Assembly (NCBI RefSeq): GCF_001427385.1
Contig: NZ_LMGJ01000012.1
Coordinates: 326,783 to 390,782 of the forward strand
Length of the DNA stretch: 64,000 nt
Source of the DNA: Mesorhizobium sp. Root157
GTDB taxonomy: Bacteria; Pseudomonadota; Alphaproteobacteria; Rhizobiales; Rhizobiaceae
Direction: 5' to 3'
Notes under the pieces: generated by a model
The model's input: only the letters and a program-made list of their open reading frames with translations
The model's database searches: none
Told to the model about the DNA's origin: nothing
In this document: piece after piece, positions 38,811 through 48,518 of the stretch
How positions within the stretch are numbered: position 1 is the stretch's first letter
Layout of the letters: every line of letters starts with the position of its first letter
Program-made: the position numbers and the translations under genes

Positions 38811-39917
38811 TCAATGCCTTTGTTTTCGCGTTGCACCCGGAATGGCTAACTCGATGGCCTTTTTCATGACGGTCGGTAGGGCCTCGCCCGAAATTTCGGC
38901 TGTCCGCGACCAGAAGCAGCCGGCAGGCGTGCTGCCATCGGTCTCGGCCCGATAGACGTCGAGTTCCAACGTGAAATGGGTAAAGACGTGCGATATGCTG
39001 CCTGCGCGTCGCCACTTGGCGGCAAATGGCGCAGCCTCTACAGAAACGTCGCCGTCGATGCGCGCCGTCCATCCGGTCGTCGGCACTTCGCTCATGCCGC
39101 CAAGCAGGCCCTTCTCCGGCCGCTTTCGCAAAAGGATCGCGCCGTCCTTTCTGACCGCAACGAAGGCCGCACCCCGCCGCGAGGGCTTCTCCGGCTTGGC
39201 CAAGCGAACCGGATAAAGCTGCGGGTCGCCGGCCAGGATCGCGCTGCAATCCTCGCGTAGCGGGCACAGCATGCATTTCGGCTTACGCGGCGTGCAGATC
39301 GTAGCGCCAAGGTCCATCATCGCCTGGGCAAAGTCGCCGGAACGCTCAGGCGGAACCATGCCTTCGACATGCGTCCGGATTTCGCCCTTGGCCTGAGGCA
39401 ACGGAGTGGAGATGGAAAAGAGCCGGGTGACGACACGCTCGACATTGCCGTCGACGACGGCCGCCGGCCGATCGAAGGCAATGGCGGCGATGGCCGCTGC
39501 CGTATAGGGGCCGATGCCGGGCAGGGCACGCAGCCCTTCCTCATTGTCGGGGAATTCGCCTCCGTGGCCGGCAATGAAGTTGGCGCAGGCCTTGAGGTTG
39601 CGGGCACGCGAATAATAGCCGAGTCCTGCCCAAGCCTTCATCACATCGTCAGTATCCGCCGCCGCTAGTGCGTCAATCGTCGGCCATTTGGCGGTGAAAG
39701 CGGTGAAATAGGATTTCACGGCCTCGACGGTTGTCTGCTGCAGCATGATTTCCGAAAGCCATACACGGTAGGGGTCGGGCCGCACGCCGCGGGACAGATC
39801 GCCTGGCGCCACACGCCACGGCAGTTCGCGGTGATGCGCGTCGTACCAGGCAAGCAGGCGGGCTGGAACGTCATCATTCGCCAAGGCGGGCTTGCGGCTT
39901 GTGTTGTGCGGTGCCAT
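38811..39917 (-). CDS. mutY: A/G-specific adenine DNA glycosylase
   Basis: Removes adenine mispaired with 8-oxoguanine. The HhH-GPD domain shows SEIMLQQTTVEAVKSY with the catalytic Glu, LPGIGPYTAAAIAAIAF as the helix-hairpin-helix, and VDGNVERVVTRLF with the catalytic Asp. The [4Fe-4S] cysteines follow as C-x6-C-x2-C-x5-C in CTPRKPKCMLCPLREDC. A C-terminal NUDT1-like domain (about 240-360) recognises 8-oxoG. 368 residues from ATG 39917. The long frame extending to 40214 crosses the divergent dciA gene and is not coding there. Divergent from dciA by 58 bases. Confidence 0.95.
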   Translation of the reverse strand: MAPHNTSRKPALANDDVPARLLAWYDAHHRELPWRVAPGDLSRGVRPDPYRVWLSEIMLQQTTVEAVKSYFTAFTAKWPTIDALAAADTDDVMKAWAGLGYYSRARNLKACANFIAGHGGEFPDNEEGLRALPGIGPYTAAAIAAIAFDRPAAVVDGNVERVVTRLFSISTPLPQAKGEIRTHVEGMVPPERSGDFAQAMMDLGATICTPRKPKCMLCPLREDCSAILAGDPQLYPVRLAKPEKPSRRGAAFVAVRKDGAILLRKRPEKGLLGGMSEVPTTGWTARIDGDVSVEAAPFAAKWRRAGSISHVFTHFTLELDVYRAETDGSTPAGCFWSRTAEISGEALPTVMKKAIELAIPGATRKQRH

Positions 39918-39975
39918 TGATCGGACGTTGGCTTCTGTGCTGAACGTTTTTGAAGATCGTCGCTGGAGAACGGAC

Positions 39976-40473
39976 ATGGCAGGGAAAAGGCCCTGGGGCA
40001 ATCCCGTTCCGGTCAGCGACCTGGCAACGGAAATCCTCGACCCGATGCTGCGCAAGCGCGCCGGAATTTCCATTGGTCTGGTCCAATCCTGGGAAGAGAT
40101 CGTGGGGGTGAAGCTGGCCGCCAGTTCGCGTCCGGAAAAGATCCAGTGGCCGCGCCGCATGCATGAGGACGATCCGTTCGAGCCGGCAACGCTGGTTGTC
40201 GCGTGCGAGGGCATGGCCGCACTTCATCTGCAGCATCAGACCGGAGAAATCATCGGCAAGGTCAACGCGTTTCTCGGCTTCATGGCCATTGGCCGCGTCA
40301 AGATAGTTCAAAAACCGCTGACTTCCGCCAGGCACCGCGAGATTCCAGTGTTGCGGCCACTGTCGGAGCCTGAGAAAACCCGGTTGGCGAGCACCGTCAA
40401 GCACATTGAAAATGACGAGCTTCGTGCTTCCCTGGAACGGCTTGGAGCGACCGTCCTTGGCAAAAAGAAATGA
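39976..40473 (+). CDS. DUF721 / DciA-like protein
   Basis: 165-residue protein of the DUF721 family. The family includes DciA, the ancestral loader of the replicative helicase DnaB. The DUF721 core is visible at about residues 15-110: LRKRAGISIGLVQSWEEIVG, then ASSRPEKIQWPR, and LVVACEGMAALHLQHQTGEIIGKVNAFLG. Rhizobiales DUF721 proteins carry extra C-terminal residues like these. ATG 39976 has GGAG at 39965-39968. Helicase loading is inferred from the family, not shown here. Confidence 0.85.
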   Translation: MAGKRPWGNPVPVSDLATEILDPMLRKRAGISIGLVQSWEEIVGVKLAASSRPEKIQWPRRMHEDDPFEPATLVVACEGMAALHLQHQTGEIIGKVNAFLGFMAIGRVKIVQKPLTSARHREIPVLRPLSEPEKTRLASTVKHIENDELRASLERLGATVLGKKK

Positions 40474-40605
40474 ATTCTCGCAATTTCGTGATCGAAGGAG
40501 CGAGCTTTCGCGATTGGATTGGGGATGGCAATGCCTTAATTCGCGCCAACTCTCGCTTTTCCGTGCCTTTGCGTTGCAAAATCCAACCAAAATCAGGTGA
40601 TTCGC

Positions 40606-41325
40606 ATGATCCGTGTCTTGTCCCGCAGAACCGTTCTGACCTCGCTGGCCGCAGTGCCCGCCGCCGTGCTGCTTTCGGCCTGCAGCGATTCCGGTGAGGA
40701 TGCCAAGGCGGCGGCTCCGACGGACGCGGCCAAGCCTGCCGAGGCGCCGGCGTCGACCGCCGCAGCGCCTGCTTCTGCAGGCGATGTGAACATGGCCGAA
40801 CTCTTGAAGCCCGGTGCGTTGCCCGACAAGGCGCTCGGCAAGGAAGACGCCAAGGTCACCATCGTCGAATACGCTTCGATGACCTGTCCGCACTGCGCGC
40901 ATTTTGCCGAAACGACCTACCCGGAGTTGAAGACGAAATATATCGATACCGGCAAGGTCCGCTTCATTTTCCGGGAGTTCCCGTTCGATCCGCGCGCCGA
41001 GGCCGGCTTCATGCTGGCGCGCTGCGCCGGCGACAACTATTTCCCCATGATCGAGGTGCTGTTCAAGCAGCAGCAGACCTGGGCAGCGGCCGAGAACGTC
41101 AAGGACGCGATGTTCCAGCTTTCCAAGCTCGCCGGTTTTACACAGGAGAGCTTCAACGCCTGCTTGACGGACCAAGCCCTTCTTGACCAAGTGAGAGCTG
41201 TCCAGAAGCGGGGCGCAGACGAATTCAAGGTCGACTCGACACCGACCTTCTTTATCAACGGGAAAACCTACAAAGGCGCGCTGTCGATTGAGGAAATGTC
41301 GGCCATCATCGACCCTCTTGTCTAA
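40606..41325 (+). CDS. DsbA-family thioredoxin-like lipoprotein
   Basis: Periplasmic thiol oxidoreductase, 239 residues. A signal peptide with a lipobox (L-L-S-A-C near residue 25) is followed by an Ala/Pro-rich linker and a DsbA fold with the redox pair C94-P-H-C97, the E-Y-A-S-M-T-C-P-H-C-A-H signature, and the cis-proline region TPTFFING near the end. Linker composition (AAAPTDAAKPAEAPASTAAAPAS) suggests a flexible tether from the inner membrane. It precedes smc by 57 bases on the same strand, an arrangement common in Rhizobiales. Confidence 0.92.
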   Translation: MIRVLSRRTVLTSLAAVPAAVLLSACSDSGEDAKAAAPTDAAKPAEAPASTAAAPASAGDVNMAELLKPGALPDKALGKEDAKVTIVEYASMTCPHCAHFAETTYPELKTKYIDTGKVRFIFREFPFDPRAEAGFMLARCAGDNYFPMIEVLFKQQQTWAAAENVKDAMFQLSKLAGFTQESFNACLTDQALLDQVRAVQKRGADEFKVDSTPTFFINGKTYKGALSIEEMSAIIDPLV

Positions 41326-41382
41326 GGTTTCGGCTGCGCCGGGGCGGTTCGGCTTCGGCGTTCTTTCCGGCATGAGGCGCGC

Positions 41383-44300
41383 ATGAAGTTTTCGCGCCTG
41401 CGTCTTCTCGGCTTCAAATCCTTCGTCGAACCCGGCGAGTTCGTCATCGAACGCGGCCTGACGGGCATCGTCGGGCCGAACGGCTGCGGCAAGTCGAACC
41501 TTGTCGAGGCGCTGCGCTGGGTGATGGGCGAAAGCTCTTACAAGAACATGCGTGCGTCCGGCATGGACGACGTGATCTTTTCGGGCTCGAACATGCGCCC
41601 GGCCCGCAATACCGCCGAAGTCACGCTTTTCCTCGACAATGCCGATCGCAAGGCGCCCGCCGCCTTCAACGACGCGGATGAATTGCAGGTGTCGCGCCGC
41701 ATCGAGCGCGAAGCTGGTTCCGTCTATCGCATCAACGGCAAGGAGGCGCGCGCAAAGGACGTGCAGCTTCTGTTTGCCGATCAGTCGACTGGCGCGCGCT
41801 CGCCATCCATGGTGGGGCAGGGCCGCATCGGTGAACTCATCCAGGCCAAGCCCCAGGCCCGCCGCGCCTTGCTGGAAGAGGCGGCCGGCATATCCGGCCT
41901 GCACACCCGCCGCCACGAGGCGGAACTCAGGCTAAAGGCTACCGAACTCAATCTCGAGCGCCTGGACGATGTGGTCGGCGAACTGGAAGGCCAGATCGAG
42001 AGCCTGAAGCGCCAGGCGCGCCAGGCGTCCCGCTTCAAAAGCCTCTCTGCCGATATCCGCAAGGCGGAAGCTACCTTGCTGCACCTTCGCTGGACCTTGG
42101 CCAAGGCGCAGGAAGGCGAGGCGCGTTCGGCGCTGGCGGTCGCGACCTCTCTGGTTGGCGAACGGGCCGCCACGCAGATGAACGCCGCCAAGGACCAAGC
42201 CATCGGCGCGCACCGGTTGCCCGAGTTGCGCGATGCGTCGGCGGCGGCCGCCGCTGCCTTCCAAAGGCTTTCAATAGCAAAATCGCAGATCGAGGAAGAG
42301 GCTGGGCGTATCCGCTCGCGTCAATCCGAACTCGACCGCCGGCTGGAGCAACTCGACGCCGATATCGTGCGCGAGGAGCGCATGGTGGGCGACAATGCCG
42401 ATGTTCTGGAACGTCTGGCTGTGGAAGAAGCCGGCCTGAACTCCGAAAACGCCAATGCGGCCGAGCGCGAGGCGGTAACGCGGTCGGCGTTCGAGCAGGC
42501 TGCGGCCACACTTGCCGCCAGCGAAGCCGGGCTTGCCGCATTGACGGCGGAACGCGCAGAGGCTGCCGCGTCGCGCAATCAGGTCGAACGAACCTTGCGA
42601 GAGACCGGCGAACGCCGCGACCGGTTCGCCCGTCAGCTTGCCGAGATGGACCGAGAACTGTCCGAGATCGGCTCCCGCATCGTCGGACTTGCCGATCCTG
42701 CCGAGAAAAGCCTGCTGGTCGAGCAGGCGTCCGGCCTTCTGGACGAGACTGAGGCTGCGGTTGAAGCCGCCGAACAGGCGGTGGCGGAAGCGCGCGAGGC
42801 TGAAGGTGAGGCGCGTGGCCCGTTGCAGGATGCCAAGGCGCAACTGGCCGGCATCGAAACCGAGGCGCGCACCTTGGCGAAGATCCTCAATGCGGCGAGC
42901 GGCGACCTTTTTCCGGCGGTGCTTGAGCAGATCAACGTCGAGCGTGGTTTCGAAACGGCGCTGGGCGCCGCTCTCGGCGAAGACCTCGACGTGCCGTTGG
43001 AGCGCAGCGCCCCTGTCCATTGGGGCGAGAACGAGCCGCAAGCCGGCGATCCCCTCCTCCCTGAGGGTGCGCGCAGCCTCGCAAGCGTTGTGCGCGCACC
43101 GCCGCAATTGGCGCGCAGATTGGCGCAGGTCGGTATTGTCGAGGCAATTGACGGTCCCCGCCTGCAGCCCTTGCTTGCGCCCGGACAGCGCCTTGTCAGT
43201 CGGGAAGGCGCCTTGTGGCGCTGGGATGGCCTGACCGCCAGCGCCGACGCCCCCACTGCGGCGGCACTGCGCCTTGCCCAGAAGAACCGGCTTGCCGAAC
43301 TGGATGCCGAGGCGATCGACGCCACTCGCGTCGTGCGCGCCACGGAAGAAATATTGGCCAAGGCGGAAGCGGCAGTCCGCCAAAGCACCGAGGCCGAACG
43401 TTCGGCAAGGCAGGCATTGCGCGAAGCCCAGCAGGGTCTGGACAGCGCCAAGGCAGCCTTGGCTCAGGCCGAGAAGGCCGCGGGCGAACTGTCCAGCCGG
43501 CGCGAAGCGCTTGCGGATGCGCGCGCCCGCGTCATGGAGGAACACGAGGAAACCGCCGCCCTGTTTGCCGAGGCCGAAGCCTTGCTGCGGGAGGCACCCG
43601 ACCTTGGCGATCTCCAGTCCAGGCTGGAACAGGCGGCATCGCATGTGTCGGGCGACAGGATCGCGCTGGCCGATGCCCGCGCCGTGCACGAGGGGCTTGG
43701 CCGCGAAGCCGAGGCACGCATGCGCCGGCTGCAGGCCATCGAAGGCGAACGCCGAAACTGGCTCGTGCGGGCCGAGAATGCCTCTGCCCAGATCGCTGCG
43801 CTCGGCGAGCGCAAAGCCGAGGCCATGGAGGAGCGCGAGAAACTGGCCGATGCGCCAGACGAACTCGATGCCCGGCGCCGCGCCTTGCTGACGCAGCTTT
43901 CCGAAGCCGAGGCGCTGCGTATGACGGCAAGCGACCGCTTGCAGGAGGCCGAAAACAAGCAGGCTGGACTCGACAAGGCAGCGACCGCTGCGATCCAGGG
44001 ACTGGCCGAAGTACGTGAGGCACGCGCACGCGCCGAGGAGCGCCTGACGGCTGCCGACGAGCGTCGGCAAGAAGTCGAGGCGCGTATCCAGGAAGCGCTG
44101 AACACCCCGCCTCATCTGGTTGTCAGGCATACCGGGCTGGAAGCCGATAGCCCGATGCCGGACATGGGCGATATCGAACGGACGCTTGAGCGGCTCAAGG
44201 TTGAGCGCGAGCGGCTTGGAGCGGTCAACCTTCGCGCCGAGGAGGAGCAGAAGGAATTGTCGGAACGCCTGGAAGCCATCGTCTCCGAACGCGACGACGT

Positions 44301-44841
44301 GATCGAGGCGATCCGCAAGCTGAGACAGGCCATCCAGAGCTTGAACCGCGAAGGCCGCGAGCGTCTTCTTGCCGCCTTCGAGGTGGTCAACGGTCACTTC
44401 CAGCGCCTGTTCTCGCATCTTTTCGGTGGCGGAACGGCTGAATTGCAACTGATCGAATCGGACGATCCGCTCGAGGCTGGCCTCGAAATTCTTGCCCGCC
44501 CGCCTGGCAAGAAGCCGCAGACGATGACGCTTCTGTCAGGCGGTGAGCAGGCGTTGACGGCGATGTCGCTGATCTTCGCGGTGTTCCTGACCAATCCGGC
44601 GCCCATCTGCGTGCTCGACGAAGTCGATGCGCCGCTCGACGATCACAATGTCGAGCGCTTCTGCAACCTCATGGACGAGATGTCGGCGTCCACCGACACG
44701 CGTTTCGTGGTCATCACCCACAACCCCATCACCATGGCGCGCATGGACCGGCTGTTCGGCGTGACCATGGCCGAGCAAGGCGTCAGCCAACTCGTTTCGG
44801 TCGACCTTCAAGCCGCCGAGGCCATGCGCGAGGCAAGCTGA
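41383..44841 (+). CDS. smc: Chromosome segregation protein SMC
   Basis: Condensin-type ATPase that organises the chromosome. 1152 residues: Walker A loop at 31-39 (GPNGCGKSN), long coiled coil to about 480, hinge near 480-640, returning coiled coil to about 990, and the C-terminal head with signature LSGGEQALTAMSLIFAVF and Walker B VLDEVDAPLDDHNVERF, followed by the H-loop FVVITHNP. The very high GC and Ala/Glu/Arg-rich coiled coil produces long spurious open frames on the other strand. Its partners scpA/scpB are not in this window. Confidence 0.96.
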   Translation: MKFSRLRLLGFKSFVEPGEFVIERGLTGIVGPNGCGKSNLVEALRWVMGESSYKNMRASGMDDVIFSGSNMRPARNTAEVTLFLDNADRKAPAAFNDADELQVSRRIEREAGSVYRINGKEARAKDVQLLFADQSTGARSPSMVGQGRIGELIQAKPQARRALLEEAAGISGLHTRRHEAELRLKATELNLERLDDVVGELEGQIESLKRQARQASRFKSLSADIRKAEATLLHLRWTLAKAQEGEARSALAVATSLVGERAATQMNAAKDQAIGAHRLPELRDASAAAAAAFQRLSIAKSQIEEEAGRIRSRQSELDRRLEQLDADIVREERMVGDNADVLERLAVEEAGLNSENANAAEREAVTRSAFEQAAATLAASEAGLAALTAERAEAAASRNQVERTLRETGERRDRFARQLAEMDRELSEIGSRIVGLADPAEKSLLVEQASGLLDETEAAVEAAEQAVAEAREAEGEARGPLQDAKAQLAGIETEARTLAKILNAASGDLFPAVLEQINVERGFETALGAALGEDLDVPLERSAPVHWGENEPQAGDPLLPEGARSLASVVRAPPQLARRLAQVGIVEAIDGPRLQPLLAPGQRLVSREGALWRWDGLTASADAPTAAALRLAQKNRLAELDAEAIDATRVVRATEEILAKAEAAVRQSTEAERSARQALREAQQGLDSAKAALAQAEKAAGELSSRREALADARARVMEEHEETAALFAEAEALLREAPDLGDLQSRLEQAASHVSGDRIALADARAVHEGLGREAEARMRRLQAIEGERRNWLVRAENASAQIAALGERKAEAMEEREKLADAPDELDARRRALLTQLSEAEALRMTASDRLQEAENKQAGLDKAATAAIQGLAEVREARARAEERLTAADERRQEVEARIQEALNTPPHLVVRHTGLEADSPMPDMGDIERTLERLKVERERLGAVNLRAEEEQKELSERLEAIVSERDDVIEAIRKLRQAIQSLNREGRERLLAAFEVVNGHFQRLFSHLFGGGTAELQLIESDDPLEAGLEILARPPGKKPQTMTLLSGGEQALTAMSLIFAVFLTNPAPICVLDEVDAPLDDHNVERFCNLMDEMSASTDTRFVVITHNPITMARMDRLFGVTMAEQGVSQLVSVDLQAAEAMREAS

Positions 44842-45088
44842 TTGGTTGGCGTCCTCGCCACTCTGTCGCCGCAAACGTGATGAATAGGCCTCCGGAGGAG
44901 AGGATTGGCCCCCGGCATATCGGTGAGGGAGATTTTGACCGCGCCTGTCGGCCGTGGCCTTCGATAGAATGTTCAACCTGAACGAAAAGTTTTAGGTTCA
45001 TTTCCCGCAAAGAGGGAATCGGTCCTAAAGTGCGTTGTTACGCGCGCGTTGCAGCGACAGAGGTGCAACGAAGGAGTGCAGGGATCAG

Positions 45089-47074
45089 ATGGTGCTACGT
45101 GACGTCGTCAACGGGACCCGGCTTTGGCGGCTCGGCGGCTCCCTGCTCGATGTCTTCTCGGCCTCCACGGCATTCTGGCTGGCCTATTTTACCGCCTATG
45201 GAAACCAACTGTTGTACGCCGTGCCGGAACTGGGGCAGAAGACCCTGGGGTTCTCGGCGATCTTTCTTTTCTTTTTCTGGCTGTTTTCAATGCACCGGGG
45301 CTCGTGGCGCTACGTCTCGATCCCGGATCTCGTTACGGTCATCAAGGTAGCCGCGGCGTCGGTCGCCGCCTACACCATGGCCGCATTCGTCACGTCGCGC
45401 GGGCTGCATTTCCCCCGTTCCGTGCCTATTCTTTCGTTTATCTATCTGGTTATCGGCCTGTCCTCCACTCGGCTTGCATATCGCCTGGCGATGGAGCGGG
45501 CCCTGTTTTCGTGGCGTGATCTGGATGTCTCTCCTCCCAGGAAAGTCCGCGATGTCCTGCTCTACGGACTGACCGACAACGCTGACAGTTTCATTCGAGC
45601 GAACCGGCGGCGCGCCGGAAGCGAATTCAACATCGTCGGTGTTCTGGACGACAAGATCCTCAACCGAGCGCGCATGGTTCAGGGCGTGAAGGTGCTCGGC
45701 GGTTTGTCGGATCTCAAAACCGTCGTCGCCCGCCTTGCAAGAAAACGGATCGCCATTACGGAACTGATCGACACTGAAGTGGGGCCGGACCGTCAGCACC
45801 TTGCCGAACTGGTGGAAGCAAGCGCGCACCTCGGCATCAAAGCTTCGCGCCTTCCCGACTTCAGGGAAACGTCTCTGCTGACAAGCCAATCCATTCTGCA
45901 GCCCAAACCCATTGATTTGGGCGACCTGCTGGGGCGGCCAGAGATAACCGCCGATCTTGAAGGCGTGGCGTGGCTGGTCAGCGGCAAGGTCGTTCTCGTT
46001 ACCGGTGCCGGCGGTTCCATCGGGTCGGAACTTTGTCGCCAGATCGCGGAGTATCGGCCTGATCAGTTGATCCTGACCGATAATTCCGAGTTCCATCTCT
46101 ACAAGCTGGACATGGAGATTCGAGAGAACAATCCGAAGCTCAACGTGGCAACCGCGCTTATGAATGTGCGCGACCAAGGCAGGGTTACCAGTGTCTTTGC
46201 GCGCTTCAGACCCAATCTGGTCTTTCATGCCGCGGCGCTGAAACACGTGCCCATCGTCGAGAACGATTCGATCGAAGGCATCAAGACCAATCTGATGGGC
46301 ACGCGTAACCTGGCGGACGCCGCGGTTCGCTCTCGCGTCAAGAATTTTGTCATGATTTCGACCGACAAGGCGGTGAACCCGACCAATGTCATGGGGGCTA
46401 CCAAACGCGCGGCCGAAGCCTATTGCCAGGCCCTGGACCTCGCTTCGCCGGCCACAATGTTCACGACCGTGCGGTTTGGCAATGTCCTGGGATCCAACGG
46501 GTCGGTCGTGCCGCGGTTTGAAAGACAGATCAAGGCTGGCGGGCCGGTGACGGTCACCGATCCGGATGTCAGGCGGTTCTTCATGACTATCCCCGAAGCG
46601 GTTTGCCTGGTGCTCAACGCCTCCGCGGCACATGCAGACAGCAAGCGTGGGGACATCATGGTGCTGGATATGGGAAAGCCGGTGAAGATCCTCGATCTGG
46701 CGCAACGAATGATCCAGTTGGCTGGTTTCAAGCCGCATGTCGATATCGGCATCGTCTTTACCGGGTTGAGGCCCGGCGAGAAGCTCTATGAAGAGCTTTT
46801 CGATTCCGACGAGGTGAACCGGAGGGACCCGGATGCGCCCTATTTCTTTGCTTCGCCAAGGGTCGTCGACAAGGACGTGCTCTACAGGACGATCACAGCG
46901 CTGGAGAGCGCTATTGCCAACGAGGATCAGGCGCACGCAATAGAATTGCTCGGTCAAATAGTGCCGGAATATGTGCCTGCCAGCCACGGGATGTTGCGTG
47001 GAAACGGCCACCCCGGCGCGGAAGCCGAAGCTACAACAAAAAAATTCACGACACAGCCAAAGCCTGCCGCATAG
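45089..47074 (+). CDS. Membrane-anchored nucleotide-sugar 4,6-dehydratase (PglF/WbpM/CapD family)
   Basis: First enzyme for making deoxy-amino sugars of exopolysaccharide, capsule or O-antigen. Four N-terminal membrane helices (about 10-125) are followed by a CoA-binding-like domain (about 140-260) and a short-chain-dehydrogenase core. The NAD loop starts at T305-G-A-G-G-S-I-G-S-E. The catalytic residues are T425-D-K and M435-G-A-T-K439, with Met in place of the usual Tyr, as in FlaA1/PglF dehydratases. 661 residues. ATG 45089 has GGGA upstream. The gene faces the sugar-transferase fusion; together they suggest a polysaccharide locus extending no further here. Confidence 0.9.
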   Translation: MVLRDVVNGTRLWRLGGSLLDVFSASTAFWLAYFTAYGNQLLYAVPELGQKTLGFSAIFLFFFWLFSMHRGSWRYVSIPDLVTVIKVAAASVAAYTMAAFVTSRGLHFPRSVPILSFIYLVIGLSSTRLAYRLAMERALFSWRDLDVSPPRKVRDVLLYGLTDNADSFIRANRRRAGSEFNIVGVLDDKILNRARMVQGVKVLGGLSDLKTVVARLARKRIAITELIDTEVGPDRQHLAELVEASAHLGIKASRLPDFRETSLLTSQSILQPKPIDLGDLLGRPEITADLEGVAWLVSGKVVLVTGAGGSIGSELCRQIAEYRPDQLILTDNSEFHLYKLDMEIRENNPKLNVATALMNVRDQGRVTSVFARFRPNLVFHAAALKHVPIVENDSIEGIKTNLMGTRNLADAAVRSRVKNFVMISTDKAVNPTNVMGATKRAAEAYCQALDLASPATMFTTVRFGNVLGSNGSVVPRFERQIKAGGPVTVTDPDVRRFFMTIPEAVCLVLNASAAHADSKRGDIMVLDMGKPVKILDLAQRMIQLAGFKPHVDIGIVFTGLRPGEKLYEELFDSDEVNRRDPDAPYFFASPRVVDKDVLYRTITALESAIANEDQAHAIELLGQIVPEYVPASHGMLRGNGHPGAEAEATTKKFTTQPKPAA

Positions 47075-47084
47075 AAACAGGTAT

Positions 47085-47128
47085 TTAGAGCGCGGCCAGC
47101 GAATCTGAAAAATCGCGACGCGCTCTAA
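47085..47128. repeat. Dispersed palindromic repeat, copy 2
   Basis: TTAGAGCGCG (47085-47094) and CGCGCTCTAA (47119-47128) are perfect 10-bp inverted arms around a core with ATCTGAAAAATCGCGACG. The core and right arm match the second half of the repeat at 6719-6808 with one difference over 20 bases. It lies between the two convergent polysaccharide genes and would also form a strong hairpin terminator for both. Confidence 0.7.
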
Positions 47129-47187
47129 GATGGCGAGACGCAGCGCGCGGTCAGCCCAACAAGGGCGCCGCAAGGCATCGCTCCTCT

Positions 47188-48393
47188 TCAGTGGTCCTTT
47201 TTCACCTTGTCGCCTTGCCCGCGACCGCTGGCTGTTGCCATGATGATCCGAAAATCAAGCAGCAACGATTGAAGTGCCGCGTAGCGTGCGTCCCAGCGAG
47301 CCAAGGTCTCCGGTTCGCGCATGTCGATGCCGTTGACCTGGGCAAGTCCGCTGATTCCCGGCTTGAGTCGCAGCACGCCGCGCCGCCGCCTGGCCTCGAT
47401 CAATTGCGTCTGGATTGGCAGGCAAGGCCTCGGGCCGATCAGGCTGATCTCGTTGCGCAGGATGTTCCAGATTTGCGGCAACTCGTCCAGTTTCGTCTTG
47501 CGCAGAAGACGGCCAAGTCTGGTCACAGAATTGGCCGAAACTTGGTCGGTCGCAGCCTGCACTGTGCCGACATGCATCGTACGGAACTTGTAGCAGGTGA
47601 ACACAGCGCCGTTTCGCCCGACCCGTTGCTGGGCAAAAATTCCGGGGCCGGGCGACAGGATGCGCACCAATCCCCAAAGGAGAATGAGGCCCCACCAGAA
47701 CAGGATGATCACCGCCAGAGCGAAACACACGTCGATGATCCGCCGGACGCCCCGATAAACGAGATTGCCGCTTTGGCCGTCCGACAGGATGATCTCGTCA
47801 CCTTCGTCTTCGGCGGCACGATGTAACAGGAAGTCCGCCAGACGCGATACGTGCAGGACCGGTTTGAACGCCGCGAGTACCTGGAAAAGCATATGCGCCA
47901 GTCGCTTTGGCAGCTTGTTGAGAATGGCCAGCTTGCCGCTCCATTCGTTTCCGTAGACCGCCGGCAGAAACACGGAGATTGCTGCAATGCCCTTTACGCC
48001 GGCCAACTGCTTCCTGGCTTCCTGCTTGCTCCGCGCATAAGAGCTGCGGTTGTCGGGGTCCAGTGCATGGATCGATGAGATGTTTATGAAACGGGAGATG
48101 CCTGCCCGCTTGGCGGCGGAGGCAACCTCCAGAAGCTGCCTCACATTGACATCGTGGAATACGCTGGGAGGCACGTTTGCGTCATTGTTGACCACTGCCA
48201 GATGGACAAGCAGATCGAAGCCCGAAGCGTGTTGTTCGAGTTCGTCATATCCACAGGCCCGAGTGCCGGGAAAGCGCTGCGCTATCCGCTTGGGTTCCCG
48301 ACCGACAAGAAGGAGTTCCACGCCGGCTTCATCAAGAATGGGGACCACGCTCCTGCCGACGAAACCCGTTGCACCCGTGACGGCAATCTTCAT
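47188..48393 (-). CDS. Fused nucleotide-sugar epimerase and polyprenyl-phosphate sugar transferase
   Basis: 401-residue two-domain enzyme. The N-terminal half (about 1-205) is an SDR-type NDP-sugar epimerase: TGATGFVGRSV at residues 6-16, NISSIHA, and the Y-x3-K pair in SYARSKQEA. The C-terminal half (about 215-401) is a WcaJ/PglC-type sugar-1-phosphate transferase: one membrane re-entrant helix (IIDVCFALAVIILFWWGLIL), SPGPGIFAQQRVGRNG, YKFRTMHVG, and TKLDELPQIWNILRNEISLIGPRP. It should modify a UDP-sugar and load it on undecaprenyl phosphate to start a polysaccharide unit. ATG 48393 (MKIAVTG) was chosen over 48408. Confidence 0.9.
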   Translation of the reverse strand: MKIAVTGATGFVGRSVVPILDEAGVELLLVGREPKRIAQRFPGTRACGYDELEQHASGFDLLVHLAVVNNDANVPPSVFHDVNVRQLLEVASAAKRAGISRFINISSIHALDPDNRSSYARSKQEARKQLAGVKGIAAISVFLPAVYGNEWSGKLAILNKLPKRLAHMLFQVLAAFKPVLHVSRLADFLLHRAAEDEGDEIILSDGQSGNLVYRGVRRIIDVCFALAVIILFWWGLILLWGLVRILSPGPGIFAQQRVGRNGAVFTCYKFRTMHVGTVQAATDQVSANSVTRLGRLLRKTKLDELPQIWNILRNEISLIGPRPCLPIQTQLIEARRRRGVLRLKPGISGLAQVNGIDMREPETLARWDARYAALQSLLLDFRIIMATASGRGQGDKVKKDH

Positions 48394-48518
48394 CCGACAG
48401 TCCCTCAAGCACGTCTTGCTGAATACACGCCGCCGTTCATCCTGCTAAGCCCGAAGCACAATCCGTACTAAAGCACCGAACCGAAAAGTTGACCCCATTT
48501 TTCGAATTCCGGCGCTGA

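Noticed and set aside
41041..44448. Long antisense frames opposite smc, including one of 725 codons.
   Set aside because: They mirror the GC-rich, stop-poor coiled-coil coding of smc; the sense strand has full SMC motifs and the antisense product resembles nothing.
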